Source: Amia ocellicauda (Eukaryota; Chordata; Actinopteri; Amiiformes; Amiidae). From it: DNA of 64,000 nt. A model generated the notes under the pieces. It did not search any database. It was not told the origin of the DNA and saw only the letters and a program-made list of their open reading frames with translations. Where the stretch lies: NCBI RefSeq assembly GCF_036373705.1, contig NW_027102770.1:1-64000 (forward strand), read 5' to 3'. The translations under genes were made by a program, and so were the position numbers. Positions 20,480 to 31,921 of the stretch are shown here, in pieces; the first letter of the stretch is position 1; every line of letters starts with the position of its first letter.

Positions 20480-21710
20480 TTTCTGCTGTCTGTTTTCTTT
20501 GTGTGTGTTACTCACTCTACTTCTATAATGGACACAATTAAAGTATGAATGGATGCGTTAAAGAGAGCGGCTGTGTTTTAGTATGTCAAGCAGAAATGCC
20601 TGTCCGTGATCTTTTTAGATGCAGATGCACACAGAGCACGCTAGAGGGGGAGTGGGTCAGGAATTGGAAAGGCGAGATTTGTTTTAGTCATGGGTCAAGA
20701 CAGAGTGCAGGAGTTACAGTTTTATTTTCAGGGCATTTTAGATTAGTTTCTGTTTTAATGACTGAGGTGGTGGAAGGACGCCTGCTTGTTGTCAAGGCAG
20801 TAGTTGAGAGACGATTGTTTGTTTTTATAAATGTATATGCACCAACAAATGGCAGGGAGAGAGTGGGGGGGTTAAAACAGCTTGACAATGACAATTATTG
20901 ATTTTAATTGCACCCTGCATGACAAACTTGACAGGAACCACACTGAGCCGCACTCCCAGTCTGCCAGGGAGATGAGGGGGCTGCAGGAGAGGCATGACCT
21001 GCAGGATGTGTGGAGGAGTTTGTATTTGGCACGCTGCAGGTGGACAGTGCAATGTCCCTGATGGACATTAGCAGGCTGGCAGCAGGCAACCTTCCTGGGT
21101 TCTACCGCAGTGTGTTGAGGGCCTGGCAGCTGCTCACAGCCTGACATGTGTACAGCTCCCTCATCCTGCACTGGCTGCTCCAGATGCCCATCATCTGGAC
21201 CGGGGTGTTCCAGCTGCATGATCTGCTGGCTGGAGGATTGTGGACAGCCTGGAAGGGAAAATGGGTGTGCGCTCCCTGCGCTGGACAGGTATTCTGCTCG
21301 GCCGAGGCCGGTGCCACCCTGCCTTCTGAAGGGAAACTGCTGCTGAGGGAGTGTTTCCTCCAGCTCCAGACCCCAGAGCCCCTGTTCAAGTTCCCCAATT
21401 TGCTGGTTTCCCCCTTCCCTGAGGTATGATGGAGGCCTCTCAGGGACCCTGTTGAGGAGGGGTCCGCAGGAGTTGTCCCTGGATGGGGCCTGTGTGAAGG
21501 CCCGGCACCAAACGCAGCTCTTGCCGCTAACTGACATGCCCTGGAGGGACAGGCTGGGGGGGAGGAGGGGAAGGGGGAGCCAGTATGGCACAGTGTGTAT
21601 CAGCCACTGCTGAAAAGAGAGCTTGGGATCTGCAGTGGAGAGTGCTCCACGTTATCATTGCCATCAAGTACTTCCTGTTGCTAATTAACGTTGCACAGTG
21701 TGACATCAGT
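20480..21710 (+). mobile_element. Tx1-like LINE ORF2 remnant (endonuclease plus C-terminal part)
   Basis: At 20545-20901 the plus strand encodes an APE-type endonuclease section: 'EWVRNWKGEICFSHGSRQSA', 'GVTVLFSGHF', 'VVEGRLLVVKAVVERR' and 'VFINVYAPTNGRER'. The typical 'DFNCTLHDKLDRNHTE' follows in another frame. After a large deletion, coding resembles the RT-distal end of L1-Tx1 ORF2 (about 21045-21560). It abuts the left-hand Asp/Leu tRNA unit at about 21710. Confidence 0.7.
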
Positions 21711-21760
21711 TTGCACACCTTTCTCTTTCTTGTTCTCAAGTCCTTTGTGTAGGCTTCCCC

Positions 21761-21832
21761 CACCACTCCCCGGAATCAATCCCCGGTCTCCCGCAAGACA
21801 GGTAGACATACTCACCACTATACTAATGAGGA
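21761..21832 (-). pseudogene. tRNA-Asp(GTC) pseudogene, left flank of array
   Basis: Minus-strand 'tcctcattagtatagtgg' and anticodon loop CTGTCTT keep the Asp identity. The anticodon stem is partly unpaired and the T-arm/acceptor 3' side is decayed. Upstream sequence ('gctgcccctggtgcccctgc', 'cttccgccacgtcc') matches the right-flank unit. Confidence 0.65.
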
Positions 21833-22029
21833 GCTGCCCCTGGTGCCCCTGCTGCCCCCACATCTTCCGCCACGTCCTTTTACGGTTCTAAATTTGTCAG
21901 AGCAAGGTGAGGGCAGCATCCCTGCCTCACCTGCCTACTTTATTCCACCTTGTGAGTGTCCTTCGGTCAGCTCAGGCTGCGGAAGGCAATCCTGGACCAC
22001 TACTCGCATTCCTAGTACCCTGCCGAGTG

Positions 22030-22105
22030 GTCAGGATGTCCGAGCAGTCTAAGAGGCTGCGTTCATGTTGCAGTCTCCTCTGGAGTTCAAGTCCCACTTC
22101 TGACA
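22030..22105 (+). pseudogene. tRNA-Leu pseudogene, left flank of array
   Basis: 'gtcaggatgtccgagcagtc' and 'cccacttctgaca' match the tRNA-Leu at 51330. About 8 bases of the variable/T-stem region are missing, and the anticodon loop TTCATGT would read CAT. Confidence 0.75.
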
Positions 22106-22166
22106 TATCCAGTGTTCCTTTTGCCCTTCTTCAAACGTGTCAGCAGGAGCACCTTTGTCTGTCTCT

Positions 22167-22192
22167 GTGGTGTAATCGATTAGCTGTTGACC
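22167..22192 (+). pseudogene. tRNA-Asn fragment, module 0
   Basis: Only the acceptor 5' strand and D-arm remain ('ctctgtggtgtaatcgatt'); the sequence then jumps to the module spacer. It is the most diverged module and sits at the array's left edge. Confidence 0.7.
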
Positions 22193-22350
22193 TTTTCCCC
22201 CCACCCCCTGTTATTATTTCTACTTCGGGCGGTCAGCTTGCCAGACTGCGGCTACAGTAACCTTAAGCTGCTTGCTGCGGACGGCCATCTTGGAAAAATG
22301 TATTGAGCGTTTAGAAACTTCCTTTCCATTGCCTAGGCCAACATAAACCA

Positions 22351-22424
22351 AGGCACTGCTAGGAGTCGAACCCAGGGTTTCCTGTTTACGAGACAAGCGC
22401 TTTGACCAACTAAGCCACGGTGCC
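22351..22424 (-). tRNA. tRNA-Thr(CGT), module 0
   Basis: Same fold as module 1, with C28 to T in the anticodon stem (a G-T wobble). The A and B boxes are kept. Confidence 0.75.
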
Positions 22425-22789
22425 AGGACTCTCCCATTCCCCAGTGCCTACACTCAGGCGTAAGAAACAAAACAAAACAAAACAAATTAAACAAAACAAA
22501 ACAAAACAAAACAAAACAAAACAAAACAAAACAAAATCTGGATGCAGGCTGCAACAAAGAAAGCACACAGAGGTGAAAATGTAAGGTTGACGGGAGCAAC
22601 AAGCTCCCTGTTGCGACTGTCCAGGGGCGGCAATGGGAATTGGACGTTAGGTAAGTAGCATAGTAGCATAACAGCAGATCACGGACCACTGTCAATCAGA
22701 TGCTTGCCTTTCCGTCCATCCATCCATCTATCTATCTATCTATCTTTGACTCTCGATATCTAACTCTCTTGCTTGCTATCGCTCCCCCA

Positions 22790-23861
22790 ATGGTCAGTAG
22801 CATAGTAGCATAACAGCAGATCACGGACCACTGTCAATCAGATGCTTGCCTTGCCGTCCATCCATCCATCTATCTATCTATCTATCTATGACTCTCGATA
22901 TCTAACTCTCTTGCTTGCTATCGCTCCCCCAATGGTCAGTAGCATAGTAGCATAACAGCAGATCACGGACCACTGTCAATCAGATGCTTGCCTTGCCGTC
23001 CATCCATCCATCCATCTATCTATCTATCTATGACTCTCGATATCTAACTCTCTTGCTTGCTATCGCTACCACAATGGTCAGTAGAATAGTAGCATATCAG
23101 GAGATCATAGACCACTGTCAATCAGATGCTTGCCTTGCCGTCCATCCATCCATCTATCTATCTATCTATCTATGACTCTCGATATCTAACTCTCTTGCTT
23201 GCTATCGCTCCCCCAATGGTCAGTAGCATAGGAGCATAACAGCAGATCACGGACCACTGTCAATCAGATGCTTGCCTTGACGTCCATCCATCTATCTATC
23301 TATCTATCTATCTATGACTCTCAATATCTAACTCTCTTGCTTGCTATCGCTACCACAATGGTCAGTAGAATAGTAGCATATCAGGAGATCATAGACCACT
23401 GTCAATCAGATGCTTGCCTTGCCGTCCATCCATCCATCTATCTATCTATCTATCTTTGACTCTCGATATCTAACTCTCTTGCTTGCTATCGCTCCCCCAA
23501 TGGTCAGTAGCATAGTAGCATAACAGCAGATCACGGACCACTGTCAATCAGATGCTTGCCTTGCCGTCCATCCATCCATCTATCTATCTATCTATCTATG
23601 ACTCTCGATATCTAACTCTCTTGCTTGCTATCGCTCCCCCAATGGTCAGTAGCATAGTAGCATAACAGCAGATCATGGACCACTGTCAATCAGATGCTTG
23701 CCATGCCGTCCATCCATCCATCTATCTATCTATCTATCTATGACTCTCGATATCTAACTCTCTTGCTTGCTATCGCTCCCCCAATGGTCAGTAGCATAGT
23801 AGCATAACAGCAGATCACGGACCACTGTCAATCAGATGCTTGCCTTGCCGTCCATCCATCC

Positions 23862-23899
<38 letters not shown>

Positions 23900-24045
23900 G
23901 ACTCTTGATATCTAACTCTCTTGCTTGCTATCGCTACCCCAATGGTCAGTAGAATAGTAGCATATCAGCAGATCATGGACCACAGTCAATCAGATGCTTG
24001 CCTTGCCGTCCATCCATCCATCTATCTATCTATCTATCTAGCTAT
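22790..24045. repeat. Satellite block: tandem 142-bp monomers without tRNA
   Basis: The phrase 'aatggtcagtag' recurs at about 22790, 22932, 23074 and so on at about 142-base steps. Monomers come in two main variants: the common 'tcgctcccccaatggtcagtag' type and a minority 'accacaatggtcagtagaatag' type with 'atatcaggagatcatagacc'. TCTA copy number changes monomer length. Confidence 0.9.
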
Positions 24046-24226
24046 CTATCTAGCTTTTTAGCTAGCTATCAATCTATGACTCTCAATATCTAACTCTCTT
24101 GCTTGCTATCGCTCCCCCAATGGTCACGTATGTTGCATTCAACGACAAAGAAAATCGTGTGCTGGAAATGATTTCTGGCAACTGTGAAGGAACTGCACGA
24201 CTGCAGCAAGCACAACACCTCCGTCT

Positions 24227-24300
24227 GTGTCTGTGGCGCAATCGGTCAGCGTGTTCGGCTGTTAACCGAAAGGATGGTGGTTTGAATCCACCCAGGGACG
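24227..24300 (+). tRNA. tRNA-Asn(GTT), module 1 (reference copy)
   Basis: Acceptor GTGTCTG/CAGGGAC has a G3-G70 clash and one wobble. The D-arm GCGC...GCGT, anticodon arm TTCGG-CTGTTAA-CCGAA (anticodon GTT) and T-stem GGTGG/CCACC are intact. The T-loop is TTTGAAT, so invariant C56 is T. A T4 run follows at 24307-24310. It is identifiable as Asn without doubt. The two shared defects suggest weak or lost function. Confidence 0.85.
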
Positions 24301-24306
24301 GCCCAC

Positions 24307-24310
24307 TTTT
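24307..24310 (+). terminator. Pol III T4 terminator after tRNA-Asn (representative)
   Basis: TTTT begins seven bases after the tRNA end, and the same position is kept in all complete modules. Confidence 0.55.
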
Positions 24311-24464
24311 CCCCCCGCCCCTTGTTATTGTTTCTACTTCTGGCGGTCACCTTGCCAGACTGCGGCTACAGTAACCTTAAGCTGCTTGCTGCGGACGGCC
24401 ATCTTGGAAAAATGTATTGAGCGTTTAGAAACTTCCTTTCCATTGCCTAGGCCAACATAAACCA

Positions 24465-24538
24465 AGGCACTGCTAGGAGTCGAACCCAGGGTTTCCTGTT
24501 TACGAGACAGGCGCTTTGACCAACTAAGCCACGGTGCC
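24465..24538 (-). tRNA. tRNA-Thr(CGT), module 1 (reference copy)
   Basis: Acceptor GGCACCG/CAGTGCC has a single C6-A67 mismatch. D-stem GCTT/AAGC, anticodon arm CCTGT-CTCGTAA-ACAGG (anticodon CGT) and T-arm CTGGG-TTCGACT-CCTAG are well paired. The A box TGGCTTAGTTGG and B box GGTTCGACTCC match consensus. The first T-run downstream on its strand is a T5 about 55 bp away (plus-strand aaaaa near 24409). It is transcribed towards tRNA-Asn, 164 bp away. Confidence 0.88.
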
Positions 24539-25742
24539 AGGACTCTCCCATTCCCCAGTGCCTACACTCAGGCGTAAGAAACAAAACAAAACAAAACAAA
24601 ACAAAACAAAACAAAACAAAACAAAACAAAACAAAACAAAACAAAACAAAACAAAACAAAACAAAACAAAACAAAACAAAACAAAACAAAACAAAACAAA
24701 ATCTGGATGCAGGCTGCAACAAAGGATGCACACAGAGGTGAAAACGTAAGGTTGACGGGAGCAACAAGCTCCCTGTTGCGACTGTCCAGGGGCGGCAATG
24801 GGAATTGGACGTTAGGTAAGTAGCATAGTAGCATAACAGCAGATCACGGACCACTGTCAATCAGATGCTTGCCTTTCCGTCCATCCATCCATCTATCTAT
24901 CTATCTATCTTTGACTCTCGATATCTAACTCTCTTGCTTGCTATCGCTCCCCCAATGGTCAGTAGCATAGTAGCATAACAGCAGATCACGGACCACTGTC
25001 AATCAGATGCTTGCCTTGCCGTCCATCCATCCATCTATCTATCTATCTATCTATGACTCTCGATATCTAACTCTCTTGCTTGCTATCGCTCCCCCAATGG
25101 TCAGTAGCATAGTAGCATAACAGCAGATCACGGACCACTGTCAATCAGATGCTTGCCTTGACGTCCATCCATCTATCTATCTATCTATCTATGACTCTCA
25201 ATATCTAACTCTCTTGCTTGCTATCGCTACCACAATGGTCAGTAGAATAGTAGCATATCAGGAGATCATAGACCACTGTCAATCAGATGCTTGCCTTGCC
25301 GTCCATCCATCCATCTATCTATCTATCTATCTTTGACTCTCGATATCTAACTCTCTTGCTTGCTATCGCTCCCCCAATGGTCAGTAGCATAGTAGCATAA
25401 CAGCAGATCACGGACCACTGTCAATCAGATGCTTGCCTTGCCGTCCATCCATCCATCTATCTATCTATCTATCTATGACTCTCGATATCTAACTCTCTTG
25501 CTTGCTATCGCTCCCCCAATGGTCAGTAGCATAGTAGCATAACAGCAGATCACGGACCACTGTCAATCAGATGCTTGCCATGCCGTCCATCCATCCATCT
25601 ATCTATCTATCTATCTATCTATGACTCTCGATATCTAACTCTCTTGCTTGCTATCGCTCCCCCAATGGTCAGTAGCATAGTAGCATAACAGCAGATCACG
25701 GACCACTGTCAATCAGATGCTTGCCTTGCCGTCCATCCATCC

Positions 25743-25780
<38 letters not shown>

Positions 25781-26107
25781 GACTCTTGATATCTAACTCT
25801 CTTGCTTGCTATCGCTACCCCAATGGTCAGTAGAATAGTAGCATATCAGCAGATCATGGACCACAGTCAATCAGATGCTTGCCTTGCCGTCCATCCATCC
25901 ATCTATCTATCTATCTATCTAGCTATCTATCTAGCTTTTTAGCTAGCTATCAATCTATGACTCTCAATATCTAACTCTCTTGCTTGCTATCGCTCCCCCA
26001 ATGGTCACGTATGTTGCATTCAACGACAAAGAAAATCGTGTGCTGGAAATGATTTCTGGCAACTGTGAAGGAACTGCACGACTGCAGCAAGCACAACACC
26101 TCCGTCT

Positions 26108-26181
26108 GTGTCTGTGGCGCAATCGGTCAGCGTGTTCGGCTGTTAACCGAAAGGATGGTGGTTTGAATCCACCCAGGGACG
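26108..26181 (+). tRNA. tRNA-Asn(GTT), module 2
   Basis: Same gene sequence as module 1. The module lies 1881 bp from module 1 and the intervening monomers are nearly the same set, pointing to a recent duplication. Confidence 0.85.
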
Positions 26182-26345
26182 GCCCACTTTTCCCCCCGCC
26201 CCTTGTTATTGTTTCTACTTCTGGCGGTCACCTTGCCAGACTGCGGCTACAGTAACCTTAAGCTGCTTGCTGCGGACGGCCATCTTGGAAAAATGTATTG
26301 AGCGTTTAGAAACTTCCTTTCCATTGCCTAGGCCAACATAAACCA

Positions 26346-26419
26346 AGGCACTGCTAGGAGTCGAACCCAGGGTTTCCTGTTTACGAGACAGGCGCTTTGA
26401 CCAACTAAGCCACGGTGCC
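26346..26419 (-). tRNA. tRNA-Thr(CGT), module 2
   Basis: Same sequence as module 1 by eye. Confidence 0.88.
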
Positions 26420-27600
26420 AGGACTCTCCCATTCCCCAGTGCCTACACTCAGGCGTAAGAAACAAAACAAAACAAAACAAAACAAAACAAAACAAAACAA
26501 AACAAAACAAAACAAAACAAAACAAAACAAAACAAAACAAAACAAAACAAAACAAAACAAAACAAAATCTGGATGCAGGCTGCAACAAAGGAAGCACACA
26601 GAGGTGAAAACGTAAGGTTGACGGGAGCAACAAGCTCCCTGTTGCGACTGTCCAGGGGCGGCAATGGGAATTGGACGTTAGGTAAGTAGCATAGTAGCAT
26701 AACAGCAGATCACGGACCACTGTCAATCAGATGCTTGCCTTTCCGTCCATCCATCCATCTATCTATCTATCTATCTTTGACTCTCGATATCTAACTCTCT
26801 TGCTTGCTATCGCTCCCCCAATGGTCAGTAGCATAGTAGCATAACAGCAGATCACGGACCACTGTCAATCAGATGCTTGCCTTGCCGTCCATCCATCCAT
26901 CTATCTATCTATCTATCTATGACTCTCGATATCTAACTCTCTTGCTTGCTATCGCTCCCCCAATGGTCAGTAGCATAGTAGCATAACAGCAGATCACGGA
27001 CCACTGTCAATCAGATGCTTGCCTTGACGTCCATCCATCTATCTATCTATCTATCTATGACTCTCAATATCTAACTCTCTTGCTTGCTATCGCTACCACA
27101 ATGGTCAGTAGAATAGTAGCATATCAGGAGATCATAGACCACTGTCAATCAGATGCTTGCCTTGCCGTCCATCCATCCATCTATCTATCTATCTATCTTT
27201 GACTCTCGATATCTAACTCTCTTGCTTGCTATCGCTCCCCCAATGGTCAGTAGCATAGTAGCATAACAGCAGATCACGGACCACTGTCAATCAGATGCTT
27301 GCCTTGCCGTCCATCCATCCATCTATCTATCTATCTATCTATGACTCTCGATATCTAACTCTCTTGCTTGCTATCGCTCCCCCAATGGTCAGTAGCATAG
27401 TAGCATAACAGCAGATCACGGACCACTGTCAATCAGATGCTTGCCATGCCGTCCATCCATCCATCTATCTATCTATCTATCTATGACTCTCGATATCTAA
27501 CTCTCTTGCTTGCTATCGCTCCCCCAATGGTCAGTAGCATAGTAGCATAACAGCAGATCACGGACCACTGTCAATCAGATGCTTGCCTTGCCATCCATCC

Positions 27601-27651
<51 letters not shown>

Positions 27652-27997
27652 CATCTATCTATCTATCTATGACTCTCGATATCTAACTCTCTTGCTTGCT
27701 ATCGCTCCCCCAATGGTCAGTAGCATAGTAGCATAACAGCAGATCACGGACCACTGTCAATCAGATGCTTGCCTTGCCGTCCATCCATCCATCTATCTAT
27801 CTATCTATCTAGCTATCTATCTAGCTATTTAGCTAGCTATCAATCTATGACTCTCAATATCTAACTCTCTTGCTTGCTATCTCTCCCCCAATGGTCACGT
27901 ATGTTGCATTCAACGACAAAGAAAATCGTGTGCTGGAAATGATTTCTGGCAACTGTGAAGGAACAGCACGACTGCAGCAAGCACAACACCTCCGTCT

Positions 27998-28071
27998 GTG
28001 TCTGTGGCGCAATCGGTCAGCGTGTTCGGCTGTTAACCGAAAGGATGGTGGTTTGAATCCACCCAGGGACG
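27998..28071 (+). tRNA. tRNA-Asn(GTT), module 3
   Basis: Gene as in module 1; the 5' flank has 'gaacagcacg' in place of 'gaactgcacg'. Confidence 0.85.
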
Positions 28072-28235
28072 GCCCACTTTTCCCCCCGCCCCTTGTTATT
28101 GTTTCTACTTCTGGCGGTCACCTTGCCAGACTGCGGCTACAGTAACCTTAAGCTGCTTGCTGCGGACGGCCATCTTGGAAAAAAGGATTGAGCGTTTAGA
28201 AACTTCCTTTCCATTGCCTAGGCCAACATAAACCA

Positions 28236-28309
28236 AGGCACTGCTAGGAGTCGAACCCAGGGTTTCCTGTTTACGAGACAGGCGCTTTGACCAACTAAGC
28301 CACGGTACC
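28236..28309 (-). tRNA. tRNA-Thr(CGT), module 3
   Basis: C3 to T in the acceptor (wobble with G70); otherwise as module 1. Confidence 0.85.
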
Positions 28310-29303
28310 AGGACTCTCCCATTCCCCAGTGCCTACACTCAGGCGTAAGAAACAAAACAAAACAAAACAAAACAAAACAAAACAAAACAAAACAAAACAA
28401 AACAAAACAAAACAAAACAAAACAAAACAAAACAAAACAAAACAAAACAAAACAAAACAAAACAAAACAAAACAAAATCTGGATGCAGGCTGCAACAAAG
28501 GAAGCACACAGAGGTGAAAACGTAAGGTTGACGGGAGCAACAAGCTCCCTGTTGCGACTGTCCAGGGGCGGCAATGGGAATTGGACGTTAGGTAAGTAGC
28601 ATAGTAGCATAACAGCAGATCACGGACCACTGTCAATCAGATGCTTGCTTTTCCGTCCATCCATCCATCTATCTATCTATCTATCTATGACTCTCGATAT
28701 CTAACTCTCTTGCTTGCTATCGCTCCCCCAATGGTCAGTAGCATAGTAGCATAACAGCAGATCACGGACCACTGTCAATCAGATGCTTGCCTTGCCGTCC
28801 ATCCATCCATCTATCTATCTATCTATCTATGACTCTCGATATCTAACTCTCTTGCTTGCTATCGCTCCCCCAATGGTCAGTAGCATAGTAGCATAACAGC
28901 AGATCACGGACCACTGTCAATCAGATGCTTGCCTTGCCGTCCATCCATCCATCCATCTATCTATCTATCTATCTATGACTCTTGATATCTAACTCTCTTG
29001 CTTGCTATCGCTACCCCAATGGTCAGTAGAATAGTAGCATATCAGCAGATCATGGACCACAGTCAATCAGATGCTTGCCTTGCCGTCCATCCATCCATCT
29101 ATCTATCTATCTATCTAGCTATCTATCTAGCTATTTAGCTAGCTATCAATCTATGACTCTCAATATCTAACTCTCTTGCTTGCTATCGCTCCCCCAATGG
29201 TCACGTATGTTGCATTCAACAACAAAGAAAATCGTGTGCTGGAAATGATTTCTGGCAACTGTGAAGGAACTGCACGACTGCAGCAAGCACAACACCTCCG
29301 TCT

Positions 29304-29377
29304 GTGTCTGTTGCGCAATCGGTCAGCGTGTTCGGCTGTTAACCGAAAGGATGGTGGTTTGAATCCACCCAGGGACG
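29304..29377 (+). tRNA. tRNA-Asn(GTT), module 4
   Basis: First copy of the G9-to-T subfamily ('ctgttgcgc' instead of 'ctgtggcgc'), shared by modules 4 to 8. Confidence 0.82.
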
Positions 29378-29541
29378 GCCCACTTTTCCCCCCGCCCCTT
29401 GTTATTGTTTCTACTTCTGGCGGTCACCTTGCCAGACTGCGGCTACAGTAACCTTAAGCTGCTTGCTGCGGACGGCCATCTTGGAAAAATGTATTGAGTG
29501 TTTTGAAACTTCCTTTCCATTGCCTAGGCCAACATAAACCA

Positions 29542-29615
29542 AGGCACTGCTAGGAGTCGAACCCAGGGTTTCCTGTTTACGAGACAGGCGCTTTGACCAA
29601 CTAAGCCACGGTGCC
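29542..29615 (-). tRNA. tRNA-Thr(CGT), module 4
   Basis: As module 1. The (CAAAA)n tract upstream carries the extra CAA step. Confidence 0.87.
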
Positions 29616-31609
29616 AGGACTCTCCCATTCCCCAGTGCCTACACTCAGGCGTAAGAAACAAAACAACAAAACAAAACAAAACAAAACAAAACAAAACAAA
29701 ACAAAACAAAACAAAACAAAACAAAACAAAACAAAACAAAACAAAACAAAACAAAACAAAACAAAACAAAACAAAACAAAATCTGGATGCAGGCTGCAAC
29801 AAAGGAAGCACACAGAGGTGAAAACGTAAGGTTGACGGGAGCAACAAGCTCCCTGTTGCGACTGTCCAGGGGCGGCAATGGGAATTGGACGTTAGGTAAG
29901 TAGCATAGTAGCATAACAGCAGATCACGGACCACTGTCAATCAGATGCTTGCCTTTCCGTCCATCCATCCATCTATCTATCTATCTATCTATGACTCTCG
30001 ATATCTAACTCTCTTGCTTGCTATCGCTCCCCCAATGGTCAGTAGCATAGTAGCATAACAGCAGATCACGGACCACTGTCAATCAGATGCTTGCCTTGCC
30101 GTCCATCCATCCATCCATCTATCTATCTATCTATCTATGACTCTCGATATCTAACTCTCTTGCTTGCTATCGCTCCCCCAATGGTCAGTAGCATAGTAGC
30201 ATAACAGCAGATCACGGACCACTGTCAATCAGATGCTTGCCTTGCCGTCCATCCATCCATCCATCTATCTATCTATCTATCTATGACTCTCGATATCTAA
30301 CTCTCTTGCTTGCTATCGCTCCCCCAATGGTCAGTAGCATAGTAGCATAACAGCAGATCACGGACCACTGACAATCAGATGCTTGCCTTGCCGTCCATCC
30401 ATCCATCTATCTATCTATCTATCTATGACTCTCGATATCTAACTCTCTTGCTTGCTATCGCTCCCCCAATGGTCAGTAGCATAGTAGCATAACAGCATTT
30501 CACGGACCACTGTCAATCAGATGCTTGCCTTGCCGTCCATCCATCCATCTATCTATCTATCTATCTATGACTCTCGATATCTAACTCTCTTGCTTGCTAT
30601 CGCTCCCCCAATGGTCAGTAGCATAGTAGCATAACAGCAGATCACGGACCACTGTCAATCAGATGCTTGCCTTGCTGTCCATCCATCCATCTATCTATCT
30701 ATCTATCTATGACTCTCGATATCTAACTCTCTTGCTTGCTATCGCTCCCCCAATGGTCAGTAGCATAGTAGCATAACAGCAGATCACGGACCACTGTCAA
30801 TCAGATGCTTGCCTTGCCGTCCATCCATCCATCTATCTATCTATCTATCTATGACTCTCGATATCTAACTCTCTTGCTTGCTATCGCTCCCCCAATGGTC
30901 AGTAGCATAGTAGCATAACAGCAGATCACGGACCACTGTCAATCAGATGCTTGCCTTGCCGTCCATCCATCCATCTATCTATCTATCTATCTTTGACTCT
31001 CGATATCTAACTCTCTTGCTTGCTATCGCTCCCCCAATGGTCAGTAGCATAGTAGCATAACAGCAGATCACGGACCACTGTCAATCAGATGCTTGCCTTG
31101 CCGTCCATCCATCCATCTATCTATCTATCTATCTATGACTCTCGATATCTAACTCTCTTGCTTGCTATCGCTCCCCCAATGGTCAGTAGCATAGTAGCAT
31201 AACAGCAGATCACGGACCACTGTCAATCAGATGCTTGCCTTGCCGTCCATCCATCCATCCATCTATCTATCTATCTATCTATGACTCTTGATATCTAACT
31301 CTCTTGCTTGCTATCGCTACCCCAATGGTCAGTAGAATAGTAGCATATCAGCAGATCATGGACCACAGTCAATCAGATGCTTGCCTTGCCGTCCATCCAT
31401 CCATCTATCTATCTATCTATCTAGCTATCTATCTAGCTATTTAGCTAGCTATCAATCTATGACTCTCAATATCTAACTCTCTTGCTTGCTATCGCTCCCC
31501 CAATGGTCACGTATGTTGCATTCAACAACAAAGAAAATCGTGTGCTGGAAATGATTTCTGGCAACTGTGAAGGAACTGCACGACTGCAGCAAGCACAACA
31601 CCTCCGTCT

Positions 31610-31683
31610 GTGTCTGTTGCGCAATCGGTCAGCGTGTTCGGCTGTTAACCGAAAGGATGGTGGTTTGAATCCACCCAGGGACG
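31610..31683 (+). tRNA. tRNA-Asn(GTT), module 5
   Basis: G9-to-T subfamily. The preceding monomer block (about 30.0-31.4 kb) is largely repeated at 32.3-33.8 kb, including the rare 'ccactgacaatcag' variant. Confidence 0.82.
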
Positions 31684-31847
31684 GCCCACTTTTCCCCCCG
31701 CCCCTTGTTATTGTTTCTACTTCTGGCGGTCACCTTGCCAGACTGCGGCTACAGTAACCTTAAGCTGCTTGCTGCGGACGGCCATCTTGGAAAAATGTAT
31801 TGAGTGTTTTGAAACTTCCTTTCCATTGCCTAGGCCAACATAAACCA

Positions 31848-31921
31848 AGGCACTGCTAGGAGTCGAACCCAGGGTTTCCTGTTTACGAGACAGGCGCTTT
31901 GACCAACTAAGCCACGGTGCC
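31848..31921 (-). tRNA. tRNA-Thr(CGT), module 5
   Basis: As module 1. Confidence 0.87.

Noticed and set aside
20872-21591. 239-codon minus-strand frame
   Set aside because: Antisense to the LINE ORF2 remnant on the plus strand, which has recognisable endonuclease motifs.
24099-24374. A 91-codon plus-strand frame repeated in every module ('MLAIAPPMVTYVAFNDKENR')
   Set aside because: It is conserved only because the whole module is. It runs straight through tRNA-Asn, and differences between modules ignore codon position.
24534-24749. Plus-strand 'KQNKTKQNKTK' frames
   Set aside because: Same pentanucleotide tract read on the other strand; no start context or conservation beyond the repeat.
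24447-24860. Long minus-strand frames with 'FCFVLF' repeats in each module
   Set aside because: They are translations of the (CAAAA)n tract plus tRNA-Thr; a 5-base repeat stays open in several frames by chance.
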